A model generated the notes under the pieces. The model saw only the letters and a program-made list of their open reading frames with translations. It did no database searches and was not told where the DNA came from. Below, one piece after another: positions 8,932 to 17,208 of a DNA stretch of 64,000 nucleotides. The stretch lies in assembly GCA_947457465.1 (NCBI GenBank), contig CANGWB010000009.1, positions 1 to 64,000 on the forward strand, written 5' to 3'. This stretch comes from Chitinophagaceae bacterium. GTDB taxonomy: Bacteria; Bacteroidota; Bacteroidia; Chitinophagales; Chitinophagaceae. How positions within the stretch are numbered: position 1 is the first letter of the stretch; every line of letters starts with the position of its first letter. The translations under genes and the position numbers were made by a program.

Positions 8932-10125
8932 TCAACAGCGTTCGTAGATCACTGAAGCGCCTTGTCCAACCCCTACGCACATCGTTGCCAATCCATATCG
9001 CTTTTCTGACCGATGCATTTCATGTAGTAAGGTGGCAGATAGACGAACACCACTACAGCCCAACGGATGACCTAATGCAATGGCACCACCGTTCACATTC
9101 ACGATGCTTGGATCCAATTCAAGATCGCGGATACAGGCCAATGCTTGAGCCGCAAAGGCTTCATTCAACTCGATGAGGGAAAGATCCTGTATGGTGAGTC
9201 CGGCTCGCTTCAATGCTTTTTGAGTAGCGGGTACGGGACCGATTCCCATGATGCCCGGATCAACCCCTGCAACGGCCATGGAAACGATACGACCCAATGG
9301 TTTCAAACCAAATGTTTTGAGTGCTTCTTCGCTCGCCAACAACATGGCAGCCGAACCGTCGTTGATTCCGGAGGCATTACCTGCTGTGACGGTACCACCC
9401 TTCACGAAAGCTGGTTGAAGGGAAGCTAATTTTTCAAGTGAGGTTTGACGAGGGTGTTCGTCTTGTGTGAACCAGCTGACCATCCCTTTATTAACCAGTT
9501 CAACGGGCTGTATCTCATCTGCCCATCGATCGGCCTGTTGTGCAGCGAAATATTTCTGTTGAGAGGCGTATGCGAAAGCATCTTGATCGGCTCGCGAAAT
9601 ATTCCATTGACGAGCCACGTTCTCGGCGGTTTCACCCATAGAGAACGGCGGATATAGTTCCGCCAGTTTCGGGTTGATGAATCGCCAGCCCAACGTTGTA
9701 TCGAAGACTTGTGCCTGCCGATCGAAAGCTGTTTGTGCTTTAGCCATTACAAAGGGCGCGCGGGTCATGCTTTCTACGCCGGAGGCGATGATGAGATCAG
9801 CGTCTCCCATCGCTACTTGACGGGTGCCGTCCATAATCGCTTGCAGTCCGGAGGCACAGAGCCTGTTCACGGTGGTGCCTGGTACGGAAACCGGTAAACC
9901 GGCCAATAATGCCGCCATGCGGGCCACATTCCGATTGTCCTCTCCAGCCTGATTGGCCGCGCCGGCGATCACATCTTCGATGCGAGATGGGTCGACTGAC
10001 TCATTCCGATGCATCAGGGCCCGAAGTATATATGCCAACAGATCGTCGGGGCGCCACTGACTAAGGGTGCCTCCGAATTTTCCGATGGGGGTACGCACGG
10101 CATCAACAACGTATACGGCTCGCAT
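8932..10125 (-). CDS. Acetyl-CoA C-acyltransferase (thiolase), 3-oxoadipyl-CoA thiolase-like
   Basis: Encodes 397 residues from the ATG at 10125 (MRAVYVVDAVRTPIGKFGG); the frame stays open to 10350 but a longer protein would run across the rlmN promoter. The acylated Cys is residue 90 in NRLCASG; the other catalytic residues are in GHPLGCSG (His) and TMCVGVGQG (Cys). Long matches such as NQAGEDNRNVARM and ESMTRAPFVM resemble PcaF/PaaJ enzymes, which cleave 3-oxoadipyl-CoA to succinyl-CoA and acetyl-CoA. No other aromatic-degradation or beta-oxidation gene is nearby, so a general fatty acid thiolase is also possible. It is divergent from rlmN with 67 bases between. Confidence 0.88.
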   Translation of the reverse strand: MRAVYVVDAVRTPIGKFGGTLSQWRPDDLLAYILRALMHRNESVDPSRIEDVIAGAANQAGEDNRNVARMAALLAGLPVSVPGTTVNRLCASGLQAIMDGTRQVAMGDADLIIASGVESMTRAPFVMAKAQTAFDRQAQVFDTTLGWRFINPKLAELYPPFSMGETAENVARQWNISRADQDAFAYASQQKYFAAQQADRWADEIQPVELVNKGMVSWFTQDEHPRQTSLEKLASLQPAFVKGGTVTAGNASGINDGSAAMLLASEEALKTFGLKPLGRIVSMAVAGVDPGIMGIGPVPATQKALKRAGLTIQDLSLIELNEAFAAQALACIRDLELDPSIVNVNGGAIALGHPLGCSGVRLSATLLHEMHRSEKRYGLATMCVGVGQGASVIYERC

Positions 10126-10178
10126 AAAAGGATTTGTTACAAATATCACGTAATCCCCGGAAACGCGACCGACCGGGT

Positions 10179-10186
10179 TATCTTTG
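10179..10186 (+). promoter_or_regulatory. -7 element (TATCTTTG) close to the rlmN start
   Basis: Exact match to TAnnTTTG, separated from the rlmN ATG (10193) by only 6 nt (CAGACC). The transcript would begin at or within a few bases of the start codon. Confidence 0.65.
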
Positions 10187-10192
10187 CAGACC

Positions 10193-11239
10193 ATGTTCCC
10201 GATCGGACACAACATACGACACTGCACACTCCCTGAGTTGGAGCAATATTTCCTGGAAGCCGGCCAGCCTAAATTCCGCGCCAAACAAGTATATGAATGG
10301 CTTTGGCAGAAGAAGGCATTGCATTTTGCTGATATGACCAACCTCAGCAAGGAAATGCGTCAGCAACTCGGCGAACAATTCACCCTGCCGGCGTTGCAGA
10401 TCGACCAGCTACAAGTGTCAGAGGACGGAACCCGAAAGTTCCGGTTCCGCACCTGGGATGGTCATTTTGTGGAAGGTGTACTGATCCCCACTGAGGCTCG
10501 CCTCACCGCTTGTGTTTCCTCCCAGATCGGCTGTTCACTGAGTTGTAAATTCTGCGCTACCGGATACATGGAGCGCAAACGCAATCTTCAGTTCGATGAG
10601 ATCTATGATGAAGTAGTGCTCATCAACAGTGAATCCGAAAAAGTATACGGACGCAAACTCACCAACATCGTTTTTATGGGCATGGGCGAACCTCTGCTCA
10701 ACTACAAACAAGTTTTAAGATCTATCGATCGGATCACGGCAGTAGACGGAATGGCGATGAGCCCACGCCGCATCACCGTTTCGACAGCCGGTGTATCCAA
10801 AGGCATCCGTCAACTCGGAGAGGATGGCGTTCGCTTCAAACTGGCACTCTCCCTGCATGCCGCGAATGACCGGAAACGTAATGAGATCATGCCCATCAAC
10901 GATTCGAATAACATCCAATCCCTGGTGGCAGCCCTGAATGATTTCTACAAGCAAACCGGCAATGAGATCACATTCGAGTACATCCTATTCCGTGATTTCA
11001 ATGATTCCTTGGCCGATGCGGATGAACTGATCAAACTTTATCGACAAGTACCGGCCGACTTGGTAAATCTCATTGAGTACAATCCGATCGATCAGGCGAA
11101 ATTTCAAAAGCCCAAAGAAGAAAAAGTAGAGGCATTCATGCAGTATCTGGAGAAAAACCGGGTGAATGCACGTCTGCGAAGAAGCCGGGGCAAGGACATC
11201 GATGCGGCCTGCGGACAACTCGCCAATAAATCCCGTTAA
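10193..11239 (+). CDS. rlmN: Dual-specificity 23S rRNA/tRNA adenine C2-methyltransferase
   Basis: Encodes 348 residues from the ATG at 10193 (MFPIGHNIRHCTLPELEQY). This radical-SAM enzyme methylates C2 of an adenosine in 23S rRNA and in tRNAs. The [4Fe-4S]-binding Cys triad is in CSLSCKFCATGYM, and the C-terminal Cys needed for the methyl-transfer cycle is in DAACGQLANKS. FMGMGEPLLNY and the SAM-binding SLHAANDRKRNEIMP are also typical. Length fits the family. It probably stands alone: 63 bases separate it from the next gene. Confidence 0.96.
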   Translation: MFPIGHNIRHCTLPELEQYFLEAGQPKFRAKQVYEWLWQKKALHFADMTNLSKEMRQQLGEQFTLPALQIDQLQVSEDGTRKFRFRTWDGHFVEGVLIPTEARLTACVSSQIGCSLSCKFCATGYMERKRNLQFDEIYDEVVLINSESEKVYGRKLTNIVFMGMGEPLLNYKQVLRSIDRITAVDGMAMSPRRITVSTAGVSKGIRQLGEDGVRFKLALSLHAANDRKRNEIMPINDSNNIQSLVAALNDFYKQTGNEITFEYILFRDFNDSLADADELIKLYRQVPADLVNLIEYNPIDQAKFQKPKEEKVEAFMQYLEKNRVNARLRRSRGKDIDAACGQLANKSR

Positions 11240-11302
11240 ACCTTTTGGGTCAGGTTCCGTCTATTTATCTGTTCGCCAGCGGGCGGACCTAAAAAATACG
11301 AC

Positions 11303-11989
11303 ATGAAAAAGATCCTAACTACTCTACTATTGGTGGCCGGCTTGGCCGGAACAGCCATTTCACAAAAGATACCGGATCGCCCGGAAGGACCACCCCCACC
11401 CCCAGATAAGTCCAGGCATGAGAAAAAAGGAGGTGCTCAACATCTGCCCTTGAAAGAATTAGACCTTTCGGATGCGCAGCGAGATGCGTTTCGGAAACAG
11501 CGTGAGTCCTTCAAACAGCGAATGGACGCCTTGAAAAAAGAAGAGAGCATCACGGTGAAGGAATGGAAGTCAAGAATGGAAAATCTTCGTAAAGAGAACC
11601 TATCCGAGATGCAGAACATCCTTACGCCTGAGCAGAAAACAAAAATGACTGAATTGCGGAGAAAGGCGCAAGACCGTCAAATGCAGGGAATGAAAAAACA
11701 ATTGGACCTGACCGATGATCAATTATCCCAATTGAAAAAACAGCGAGCTGCCACGCAAAAACAACTGCAAGCCATTCGTGAGAGCAATACACTCACCGAA
11801 ACCGATAAGAAAGAAGCTACCAAGAAGCTGATGAAAGAACAGAAAGAAAGCTTGGATAAGTTGCTGACGCCAGAACAAAAAGCAAAGCGAAGAGAAATGC
11901 GCCCGCCACACGGACCAAAAAGCAGACCTGGTCGTCCGGACATGATGCCCCCGCCACCCGATGCACCAACTCCACCTGTCATCATCTGA
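11303..11989 (+). CDS. Exported LTxxQ-motif protein (Spy/CpxP-like)
   Basis: Encodes 228 residues with a signal peptide at about 1-20 (ending AISQ). The mature protein starts with a proline run (PEGPPPPPDK), then two similar helical halves, each holding a pair of LTxxQ-type motifs: LSDAQ and LTPEQ in the first, LTDDQ and LTPEQ in the second. It ends with another Pro-rich tail (MMPPPPDAPTPPVII). Spy and CpxP are periplasmic proteins with such motifs that bind unfolded proteins or damp envelope stress sensing. A similar periplasmic role is inference. Very rich in Lys, Glu and Gln, so a helical coiled shape is likely. A terminator follows. Confidence 0.75.
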   Translation: MKKILTTLLLVAGLAGTAISQKIPDRPEGPPPPPDKSRHEKKGGAQHLPLKELDLSDAQRDAFRKQRESFKQRMDALKKEESITVKEWKSRMENLRKENLSEMQNILTPEQKTKMTELRRKAQDRQMQGMKKQLDLTDDQLSQLKKQRAATQKQLQAIRESNTLTETDKKEATKKLMKEQKESLDKLLTPEQKAKRREMRPPHGPKSRPGRPDMMPPPPDAPTPPVII

Positions 11990-12003
11990 TCAGTTCAATA
12001 TAT

Positions 12004-12032
12004 TCTCCCCTCGACTCCGGGGGGATTTTTTT
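12004..12032 (+). terminator. Intrinsic terminator after the LTxxQ gene
   Basis: TCTCCCC (12004-12010) pairs with GGGGGGA (12019-12025, one G-T pair), followed by seven T bases. It ends the LTxxQ transcript just before the rluB promoter. Confidence 0.8.
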
Positions 12033-12054
12033 ATGCGCCCGCTGCACAAAGAGT

Positions 12055-12062
12055 TATCTTTG
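12055..12062 (+). promoter_or_regulatory. -7 element (TATCTTTG) for rluB
   Basis: Exact TAnnTTTG match, 26 nt before the ATG at 12089, directly downstream of the preceding terminator. Confidence 0.55.
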
Positions 12063-12088
12063 TGCTTTCCTGTTGTAAAACAGCAATT

Positions 12089-12997
12089 ATGCAAAAAAGA
12101 GGAGCCGATCGGTTCAGTCATTTCAACAACAAAAAAGGCGCTGCCAAAAAAGAGCAGATCCGTCAGGACAAACGAGAAGTCCGTAAAGAGCGAGAAGCAT
12201 TCTTCGAAGCCAAAAAAAGAGCCGCTCATCCTTCCACTTCCTCAAGCCCGCGAACACCGGTCAGAGAGGTAGTTGACAAGATGCCATTGAACAAATACCT
12301 GGCCCATGCAGGTGTTGCAGCCCGTCGGGAAGCCGCAGAGATGGTTAGACAAGGACTTGTATCCGTGAACGGGCAAGCCGTTATGGAACCCGGACATAAA
12401 GTAATGCCCGGTGATATCGTCAAGTTTCGTGGTAAGCCGATCAAACCGACCCGCGAATTCGTCTATATTCTTCTCAACAAGCCGAAGGATTATATCACTA
12501 CCCTTCGTGATCCACAGAAAAGAAAGACCGTGATGGATATCGTTCGTACTGCTACGCAGGAACGGATCTTTCCGGTGGGACGACTCGACCGGAACACCAC
12601 CGGCGTGCTGTTACTGACTAATGACGGAGAACTCGCACAAGGACTCTCCCACCCCAGCAACGAGATCAAGAAAGTATATCATGTACAACTCGACCGCCCC
12701 CTGGAACGAAATCACTTTGAAGCCTTACTGAAAGGTGTTCAATTGGAGGATGGCCTTGCAACAGTGGATGTACTGGCCTATGCCGATCTCAAAGACAAAA
12801 CGCAGATCGGTGTAGAGATACACAGCGGTAAAAACCGGATCGTGCGCCGTTTATTCGAGCACTTCAAATACGACGTGAAAGGATTGGACCGAGTCGTCTA
12901 TGCAGGGCTCACAAAGAAGAACGTGGATCGAGGCAAATGGCGTTTTCTATCGGAAAAAGAAATAAGGGACCTGAAATACTTTGGAAAAGGAAAATGA
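12089..12997 (+). CDS. rluB: RsuA/RluB/RluE/RluF-family pseudouridine synthase
   Basis: Encodes 302 residues from the ATG at 12089 (MQKRGADRFSHFNNKKG). A lysine/arginine-rich N-terminal extension of about 65 residues precedes an S4 RNA-binding domain (MPLNKYLAHAGVAARREA) and the catalytic domain, whose active Asp is in VGRLDRNTTGVLLLTNDGE. GKNRIVRRLFEHF near the end is typical of the RluB/RsuA group, which isomerises uridine in rRNA. The basic extension is longer than in the E. coli enzymes. The gene overlaps the next pseudouridine synthase gene by 17 bases, so the two are coexpressed. RluB is the most likely subfamily; RluF is possible. Confidence 0.88.
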   Translation: MQKRGADRFSHFNNKKGAAKKEQIRQDKREVRKEREAFFEAKKRAAHPSTSSSPRTPVREVVDKMPLNKYLAHAGVAARREAAEMVRQGLVSVNGQAVMEPGHKVMPGDIVKFRGKPIKPTREFVYILLNKPKDYITTLRDPQKRKTVMDIVRTATQERIFPVGRLDRNTTGVLLLTNDGELAQGLSHPSNEIKKVYHVQLDRPLERNHFEALLKGVQLEDGLATVDVLAYADLKDKTQIGVEIHSGKNRIVRRLFEHFKYDVKGLDRVVYAGLTKKNVDRGKWRFLSEKEIRDLKYFGKGK

Positions 12998-13730
12998 TAT
13001 TATATGGAAGCGGGCTTCCGATTGGATCCTGACCGAGCAACCGGAATGGGTCGCCATTGATAAGCCTTCCGGCATTCTATCCATCCCGGATCGAATGGGT
13101 AAGGAACGTTCACTGAAAACATGGCTGGCTGAACGATATGGTCAGATCTATACCGTACATCGGATCGACCGGGACACGAGCGGATTGATCCTCTTTGCCA
13201 GAACCCCGGAAGCACAGCAACACTTCTCCGCACAATTCGAGCATCGGGAAACAGTAAAAGTTTACCTCGGGATGGTGGTGGGATGTCCGACCGAAACATC
13301 CGGAACGATCGAAGCTCCCATCGCAGAGCATCCGGCCCGTAACGGCACGATGATCATCCACCGAAATGGAAAGGCCGCTCATACAGAATACACCCTGATC
13401 GATCGTTTTCCAGGATATGCATTGCTGCGATTCAAGATCCTTACCGGCCGTACACATCAGATACGTATCCATGCAAAAGAATTGGGACATCCCATTGTTT
13501 GTGATCCGATCTACGGAGATGGAAAACCATTTCTTCTTTCCTCCCTCAAAAAGAAATTTCATTTATCGAAAAAAGAAGAGGCGGAACGTCCGCTGATGGG
13601 ACGATTGGCACTACATGCGCATCAACTGAGCTTCCACGGATTAGACGGGAAAAAAGTTGAGCTGGAGGCGCCTCTGCATAAAGACATGCGAGCCATGATC
13701 CAACAGCTCCGCAAACTTCGAGGGGAATGA
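12981..13730 (+). CDS. RluA-family pseudouridine synthase
   Basis: Encodes 249 residues and lacks an S4 domain. The catalytic Asp is in HRIDRDTSGLILFA, and RTHQIRIHAKELGHPIVCDP is the second conserved RluA motif. The only reasonable start is a TTG at 12981, because a stop lies three codons upstream and the nearby ATG at 12994 is in another frame. It overlaps rluB by 17 bases. RNA target unknown: RluA-type enzymes act on rRNA or tRNA. Its stop TGA and the stop of the convergent osmC-like gene together form TGATCA. Confidence 0.88.
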   Translation: MEKENDIIWKRASDWILTEQPEWVAIDKPSGILSIPDRMGKERSLKTWLAERYGQIYTVHRIDRDTSGLILFARTPEAQQHFSAQFEHRETVKVYLGMVVGCPTETSGTIEAPIAEHPARNGTMIIHRNGKAAHTEYTLIDRFPGYALLRFKILTGRTHQIRIHAKELGHPIVCDPIYGDGKPFLLSSLKKKFHLSKKEEAERPLMGRLALHAHQLSFHGLDGKKVELEAPLHKDMRAMIQQLRKLRGE

Positions 13731-14123
13731 TCAAATACGTTCGAGCGTATACGTAACCGGACTGTTTTTCCGAAGCATCGCTGCCACGCCACAATATTTT
13801 TCCAGGGAAAGTTCAATTGCTTTACGCACTTTGTCTTCATCGTCCGGCGCAAAATCCAGCTTGTATACCAGTGAAATCTCAGTGAAAACCCGCGGATGAT
13901 CTTCTGTCTGTTCAGCCGAGGCATCTACTTCCAATTTGGTAAAGGGAACACGCATTTTCTGAAGTATGTCAACCACATCAACGCCTGAACAACCGGCTAC
14001 GCCGGATAATAACAGCGCCTTCGGACTCATACCTTGTTTGCGGTTGCCATCGATGGTGATGGAAAGTCCCTCCTGCTCGCTGACAAAATGATGTTCACTT
14101 ACCCATTTGGTGGTTGTTCTCAT
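13731..14123 (-). CDS. OsmC-family peroxiredoxin-like protein
   Basis: Encodes 130 residues. The two redox Cys of the OsmC fold are in AGCSGVDVVD and LEKYCGVAAML, and the middle reads SPKALLLSGVAGC. OsmC proteins reduce organic hydroperoxides with thiols in the cytoplasm. It overlaps the upstream cation-efflux gene by 4 bases, suggesting shared expression of metal efflux and oxidant protection. Confidence 0.9.
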   Translation of the reverse strand: MRTTTKWVSEHHFVSEQEGLSITIDGNRKQGMSPKALLLSGVAGCSGVDVVDILQKMRVPFTKLEVDASAEQTEDHPRVFTEISLVYKLDFAPDDEDKVRKAIELSLEKYCGVAAMLRKNSPVTYTLERI

Positions 14124-15106
14124 GATAGTTGATGTTTAGCGTCTAATACGATATTATCGGTCGTCCACTGTACACGCTGCTGAAACGGATGTTCTCTTAC
14201 CGCGCATTCGTTTCGGTCACAAATTTTACAGGAGAAAGGCATGCACCCATCCGTATGTACAAATAGTTCGATCGATGTGCCAAAGTTATTACGGATCTTT
14301 TCGGAGAGGGCGTCTACTTCGCGATGAGCTTCATGCAGGTTCAGATACCAAGGAAGGGTGAGGTGGCAATCGACATGCAATTTTGCACCATAACGGATCA
14401 CACGCAGGTTATGCAGATCGATCCAGGGGGGTTGTCGTTCCCGCTCCAACAACTCAACAAATTGATCGAGCAGCACATGATCAGCTTCATCCATGATGCC
14501 ACCGATGGAATGACGAATGATCCCATATCCGGAATAAACAATATAAACACCCAGGGCAATTGCCAGTACCGGATCCAACCAGGGCCATCCAGTAAAATAA
14601 AGTATACCGAGTCCGATTACAATGCCCATCGTTGAAATGGCATCGGTACGCAGGTGCTGACCACTTGCGAGGAGCGCGAGGGAACGATTTTTCTTGCCGA
14701 TCCGGACACAATAGGCCGACAAGCCAAGATTCAAGATGGCCGTGATCGACACTAATAGAATACCGAGATCCAATTGATGTATCGGGGTGGGTCGGATCAA
14801 TTTTTGAACCGATTGAAAAAGAATCAGTAGGCCGGCCAGCGCGATCAGCGTACCCTCGATAGCTGCCGAGATGAATTCAGCTTTACCATGACCGTAGGGA
14901 TGTTCTTTATCTCTTGGTTGTGCGGCGATGTATAAACTATACAATCCGATGAAACCGGCTGTGACATTGACAATGCTTTCCAAAGCATCGGTTAGGATGG
15001 ATACGGAATGTGTAGCGAAATAAGCCCAGCATTTAAATACAAGAATGCCCAATGAAATAAGGGCCACTCGTTTTTGTACCTGAAAATTTTGCTGCTCGAC
15101 TTGCAT
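14120..15106 (-). CDS. Cation diffusion facilitator transporter with C-terminal Cys cluster
   Basis: Encodes 328 residues with about six membrane helices and a cytoplasmic C-terminal domain, as in zinc/iron/manganese efflux pumps. Transport-site residues appear in TDALESIVNV (helix 2) and QHLRTDAIST (helix 5), and HPYGHGKAEF marks the loop after helix 3. After the usual domain there is an added tail with four Cys: CMPFSCKICDRNECAVREHP. That spacing suggests an extra metal site, perhaps a sensor or chelator. The metal cannot be assigned. Coupled to the OsmC-like gene by a 4-base overlap. Confidence 0.9.
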   Translation of the reverse strand: MQVEQQNFQVQKRVALISLGILVFKCWAYFATHSVSILTDALESIVNVTAGFIGLYSLYIAAQPRDKEHPYGHGKAEFISAAIEGTLIALAGLLILFQSVQKLIRPTPIHQLDLGILLVSITAILNLGLSAYCVRIGKKNRSLALLASGQHLRTDAISTMGIVIGLGILYFTGWPWLDPVLAIALGVYIVYSGYGIIRHSIGGIMDEADHVLLDQFVELLERERQPPWIDLHNLRVIRYGAKLHVDCHLTLPWYLNLHEAHREVDALSEKIRNNFGTSIELFVHTDGCMPFSCKICDRNECAVREHPFQQRVQWTTDNIVLDAKHQLS

Positions 15107-15138
15107 GTAAGGTTTGGTCGGGCGTTAAAGGTAATGTA

Positions 15139-16584
15139 TTAGTGACGGGCAGATCGTATCCGTTGCTTCCATCGTTGTCGCAGGCGATCATAAAACTCAC
15201 TGTTCAATACCGGCGCATCATTAAGTGCCTTGATCGTAAGAAAAATACCGATGGGTGTAAGCACCGCCGTTGCCAACCACATGCCAACAAGGGGTGTGAT
15301 CGTATCCTCCTTTGCCATTTTCTCTCCAGTGGTGCTGGTGAAATAATACACCATGAAGAACAGGATGGCGAAGATCAGGGGCGTACCCAATCCGCCTTTT
15401 CGAATGATGGAACCCAGCGGGGCACCCACCAGGAACAACACCAAACAGGCGAGTGATAGAACGATCTTTCGATGCCATTCGATCTTGTGCTTTCGGTAAA
15501 TCCGTTCCTTTTCCTTCATGGTTCCGGCCATCGACTCGCCACTGATCTTGACCGTGAGAGCTGAATTCTTAGCTAGGCTGGTCACGGATTCCCGGGCAGA
15601 GTCTGGGAGCCAATTATCTTTTGGCGGAAGGCCGTTTTGAACGATGCCCAAAGAATCAGTGTAGCGCCGACCAACTGAATCACGCAAATGAATGAATGAG
15701 AGTGGTTGATAGGTGTCTTTCTCAAAACGTGCTCGGTGTTGTGCATTGTCGGTAGCCAGCGAATCGAGCGCTTTTTCCAGTTGCCGCATGCTGTACATGC
15801 GTTCATTGTTCTTATTGACGCTGTCGGCCGTACGGCTTGAAAAACCAAGGCTGCTCAAATCGAATTGCTTATTGAATTCTTTAAATCCGATCCGAACATA
15901 TTCCGTATTCGCTTGCTCGTACATATTACCGCGCTCTTGGTAACGCCATCCGTCACGTAAACGAAACTCCAGGATACGTTTATTACCGGTGACGCGCATG
16001 ATCCCGGATTCAGCAACCAGAAAATTATCTTGAAGAATATTGCCTTGTTCATAGATCACTACATCCCGTATCAAGCTATCGGATTCTTTTTTTCCGATCT
16101 TGATCGCATAGCCATTGATCTTATCATAAAACACGCCCTCTTTGAGATCGAATGCCGGCTTAGCGTAAATGATGTCTGCCAACAGAGTCCTTGATTTCAG
16201 GTTAGCGGCCGGTATGACATAGTTTGAAAAAATAAAGGCCACGCCGCTGATCAGCAGGGTGATCCAGAATAGAGGTCGCATGAATCGCAACAAGGAGATA
16301 CCGGCTGATTTGATGGCAACCAATTCGAATGATTCGCCCAGGTTACCGAAGGTCATCAGTGAAGAAAGCAGGACTGATAACGGAAGGGCCAAGGGCACGA
16401 GCACGGCACTTTGATATAAAATGAATTCAGCGATGATGCCTGGACCAAGTCCTTTACCCACGAAATCATCGATGTACAGCCAGAAAAACTGCATCACCAA
16501 CACCAGTAGGGTGATGAAGAAGGTGGCTGCGAAGGGGCCCAGAAAGGCCCGGATCACCAGTTTATCGAGCTTCTTGAATAGCAT
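15139..16584 (-). CDS. LptF/LptG-family (YjgP/YjgQ) permease
   Basis: Encodes 481 residues from the ATG at 16584 (MLFKKLDKLVIRAFLGPF). Three membrane helices lie at each end, and a long periplasmic domain in between (about 280 residues), with the family stretch ALPLSVLLSSLMTFGNLGE near the second helix and APLGSIIRKGGLG in the C-terminal half. Such permeases work with LptB to extract lipopolysaccharide from the inner membrane. The domain is longer than in E. coli LptF/G. Which of the two paralogues this is cannot be told here. It ends 32 bases before the cation-efflux gene. Confidence 0.85.
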   Translation of the reverse strand: MLFKKLDKLVIRAFLGPFAATFFITLLVLVMQFFWLYIDDFVGKGLGPGIIAEFILYQSAVLVPLALPLSVLLSSLMTFGNLGESFELVAIKSAGISLLRFMRPLFWITLLISGVAFIFSNYVIPAANLKSRTLLADIIYAKPAFDLKEGVFYDKINGYAIKIGKKESDSLIRDVVIYEQGNILQDNFLVAESGIMRVTGNKRILEFRLRDGWRYQERGNMYEQANTEYVRIGFKEFNKQFDLSSLGFSSRTADSVNKNNERMYSMRQLEKALDSLATDNAQHRARFEKDTYQPLSFIHLRDSVGRRYTDSLGIVQNGLPPKDNWLPDSARESVTSLAKNSALTVKISGESMAGTMKEKERIYRKHKIEWHRKIVLSLACLVLFLVGAPLGSIIRKGGLGTPLIFAILFFMVYYFTSTTGEKMAKEDTITPLVGMWLATAVLTPIGIFLTIKALNDAPVLNSEFYDRLRQRWKQRIRSARH

Positions 16585-16597
16585 GAACGGGGTGAGA

Positions 16598-16605
16598 CAA
16601 AAATA
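16598..16605 (-). promoter_or_regulatory. -7 element (TATTTTTG) for the LptF/G-like gene
   Basis: Minus-strand TATTTTTG matches TAnnTTTG exactly and ends 13 nt before the ATG at 16584. Confidence 0.5.
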
Positions 16606-16663
16606 GAACAAAGGCCAACGGCCCCGACCGTAAAAAATGACTAAGCGAAAAGATTAACAGGAA

Positions 16664-17041
16664 TCAGTTTCCGAGGCGGTGAAAGAGGTCTTTCACCTGG
16701 TGATCCCAAAGGAGGGTTTGATCCTTGATGTCTTTCTTCTCGGCAAAATCCTTGATCACGAGAATGGTCTGGTTAGTGATCTCTGATTTTTCGATGCGCA
16801 TTTCGAAGTATTCTTCTTCCGGGGCATCCTCCCAGCGGTACCGGACGAATTTATCCTGTTCGTTTTCGACAAGAATGGCTGTTTCTACAGAACTGTTCCA
16901 GTTGAAATAGAAGATGCCGTCGCGCTCGTCGACCTGATCGGCGAACCACTCGGAGAGTCCGGCGGGTGTAGACAGAAATTCATACAAAATGGCAGGCGAA
17001 CAGCGTACCGGGAATTCTAACGTGAAAAGTTGTTTGCTCAT
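16664..17041 (-). CDS. START/AHSA1-like domain protein
   Basis: Encodes 125 residues from the ATG at 17041 (MSKQLFTLEFPVRCSPAIL). The whole protein is one SRPBCC/START-like domain: the first strand is followed by SPAILYEFLSTPAGLSEWFA, then strands such as YFNWNSSVETAIL and a C-terminal helix ending HQVKDLFHRLGN. These domains bind hydrophobic ligands or protein clients. No ligand can be named. It stands alone, divergent from ffh, with 79 bases to the LptF/G-like gene. Confidence 0.8.
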   Translation of the reverse strand: MSKQLFTLEFPVRCSPAILYEFLSTPAGLSEWFADQVDERDGIFYFNWNSSVETAILVENEQDKFVRYRWEDAPEEEYFEMRIEKSEITNQTILVIKDFAEKKDIKDQTLLWDHQVKDLFHRLGN

Positions 17042-17188
17042 GTGGATCGGTGAGATTGGGGCAATAATAGAAAATAATTGCTCCATACCAAGAAAATATC
17101 AAGGTAATTTTCAGGTAGTCGGATCGCTGACCCCGATCAGTTCCCGAAAAGGGACATAAAACACTTCAAAAGCTCTCCGGGGGCTGCT

Positions 17189-17196
17189 TATCTTTG
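17189..17196 (+). promoter_or_regulatory. -7 element (TATCTTTG) for ffh
   Basis: Exact TAnnTTTG match ending 12 nt before the ffh ATG at 17209, giving a very short leader. Confidence 0.6.
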
Positions 17197-17208
17197 CCGT
17201 CCTTTATT

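Noticed and set aside
10126-10350. N-terminal extension of the thiolase frame (75 extra residues)
   Set aside because: It has no thiolase similarity, crosses the rlmN promoter and start, and the ATG at 10125 gives the standard N-terminus with Cys at residue 90.
12972-12997. Frameshift fusion of the two pseudouridine synthase genes
   Set aside because: The first gene ends normally after its conserved C-terminus and the second has its own TTG start; a 17-base overlap of two complete genes is simpler.
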